From: Alphaproteobacteria bacterium
Lineage (GTDB): Bacteria > Pseudomonadota > Alphaproteobacteria > UBA2966
Reading direction: 5' to 3'
Length of the DNA stretch: 52,071 nucleotides
Assembly (NCBI GenBank): GCA_018650465.1
Contig: JABIFY010000148.1
Span: 1-52,071, forward strand
Under the pieces are notes generated by a model. That model did no database searches, was not told the DNA's origin, and worked only from the letters and a program-made list of their open reading frames with translations. The translations under genes were made by a program, and so were the position numbers. Shown one piece after another: positions 51,596 through 52,071 of the stretch (position 1 is its first letter; each line of letters opens with the position of its first letter).

Positions 51596-52071
51596 ATGCC
51601 AAATTCTGTATCCAATCTGGTTGTCACGCCTGCCAGGCGTCTGACGTTCGGGAATAAATCTTTTCCCTGCGCCCTGGGTCGCGGCGGCTGCCATTTACAT
51701 AAGGCGGAAGGGGATGGCGTAACGCCCGTCGGTGTTTGGTCTTTACGCCAGGTCTATTATCGGCCGGACCGGCAGGAACCACCAAAAACGATCTTGCCTG
51801 TAATTGCCCTGACACCCAATGATGGCTGGTGCGACGATCCTGGCCATGCGGACTACAACAGTTTTGTTTCCCTGCCGCACGCCGCGTCCTGCGAAAACCT
51901 GTGGCGGGAAGATCATGTCTATGACGTGATCGTCACCCTGGACCACAATAATGATCCAGTCATTTCAGGCGCTGGCAGTGCAATATTTTTTCATGTGGCG
52001 CGTGAAAATTTTGAGCCTACGGAAGGCTGTGTGGCGCTGGAGATGGAAACTTTGTTGAATGTTTTGGCCTC
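51596..52071 (+). CDS. L,D-transpeptidase-like (YkuD) protein, cut by the window edge
   Basis: From the ATG at 51596 the frame stays open to the window edge, giving 158 residues of an incomplete protein. KSFPCALGRGGCHLHKAEGD is followed by GVTPVGVWSLRQVYYRP, the early YkuD strand pair. The catalytic region reads IFFHVARENFEPTEGCVALE, with the histidine and cysteine of the L,D-transpeptidase active site. The family also holds proteins that act on other substrates, so cross-linking of peptidoglycan is likely but not certain. No signal peptide is visible, as in other short YkuD proteins of this subgroup. The Ala-rich gene ends 83 bases upstream. Confidence 0.88.
   Translation, partial: MPNSVSNLVVTPARRLTFGNKSFPCALGRGGCHLHKAEGDGVTPVGVWSLRQVYYRPDRQEPPKTILPVIALTPNDGWCDDPGHADYNSFVSLPHAASCENLWREDHVYDVIVTLDHNNDPVISGAGSAIFFHVARENFEPTEGCVALEMETLLNVLA

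Overview
The window reads as chromosomal DNA of an alphaproteobacterium, most likely from the Rhodospirillales or a nearby order. The reasons are the ubiH-like / amidase / glnK / amtB / aminotransferase / ftsK / lolA order, the thioredoxin-TPR / LON-domain / Trm112-like / DUF971 string, and protein wording typical of that class. There is no insertion sequence, prophage, plasmid gene or CRISPR array. One tRNA gene, tRNA-Gly(GCC), lies near the left edge. The right edge cuts an L,D-transpeptidase gene.

Layout. 1-3936: tRNA-Gly, a prolyl-tRNA editing protein, then four close-packed plus-strand housekeeping genes. 3971-9808 (minus): a very large membrane-bound hybrid histidine kinase and a ubiquinone-type FAD monooxygenase. 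10052-14925 (plus): an amidase, PII protein and ammonium transporter, then a second ammonium transporter; glnK and the second transporter each follow a sigma-54-like -24/-12 promoter. 15162-20066: aminotransferase, FtsK, LolA and a stand-alone receiver. 20143-24574 (minus): MarR regulator, small methyltransferase, cyclic-nucleotide-binding protein and an aberrant ABC exporter. 24745-37759 (plus): a nearly gap-free run of eleven genes, first seven for glycan work (two MurG-like and two GT4-like glycosyltransferases, a histidine phosphatase, a NodB-like deacetylase, a small membrane protein), then a four-gene peptide-type ABC importer. 37781-42702: flavodoxin-like protein, PAS histidine kinase, nitroreductase, a glyoxalase-family-related small protein with a long leader, and a MATE exporter. 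42690-47028 (minus): a signalling string of OmpR-type regulator, metallo-beta-lactamase-fold protein, methyltransferase, class III nucleotide cyclase and thioesterase. 47264-49019 (minus): tryptophan 2,3-dioxygenase and a formamidase-like hydrolase, giving the first two steps of tryptophan breakdown. 49169-end: RibA, an unrecognised Ala/Pro/Asn-rich protein and the cut L,D-transpeptidase.

How the parts fit. The nitrogen block senses and takes up ammonium under what looks like NtrC/RpoN control. The divergent block at 20871-31705 looks like an envelope glycoconjugate system: glycosyltransferases, phosphatase and deacetylase on one side, an exporter-like ABC protein and a cyclic-nucleotide sensor on the other. 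The nucleotide cyclase at 43234-44601 could supply the signal for that sensor. The least ordinary protein is the ABC protein at 21923-24574. Its ATP-binding motifs are altered and its nucleotide-binding domain is swollen by about 300 residues that repeat a Q-loop-like segment three times. A family of short intergenic repeats is scattered through the window.
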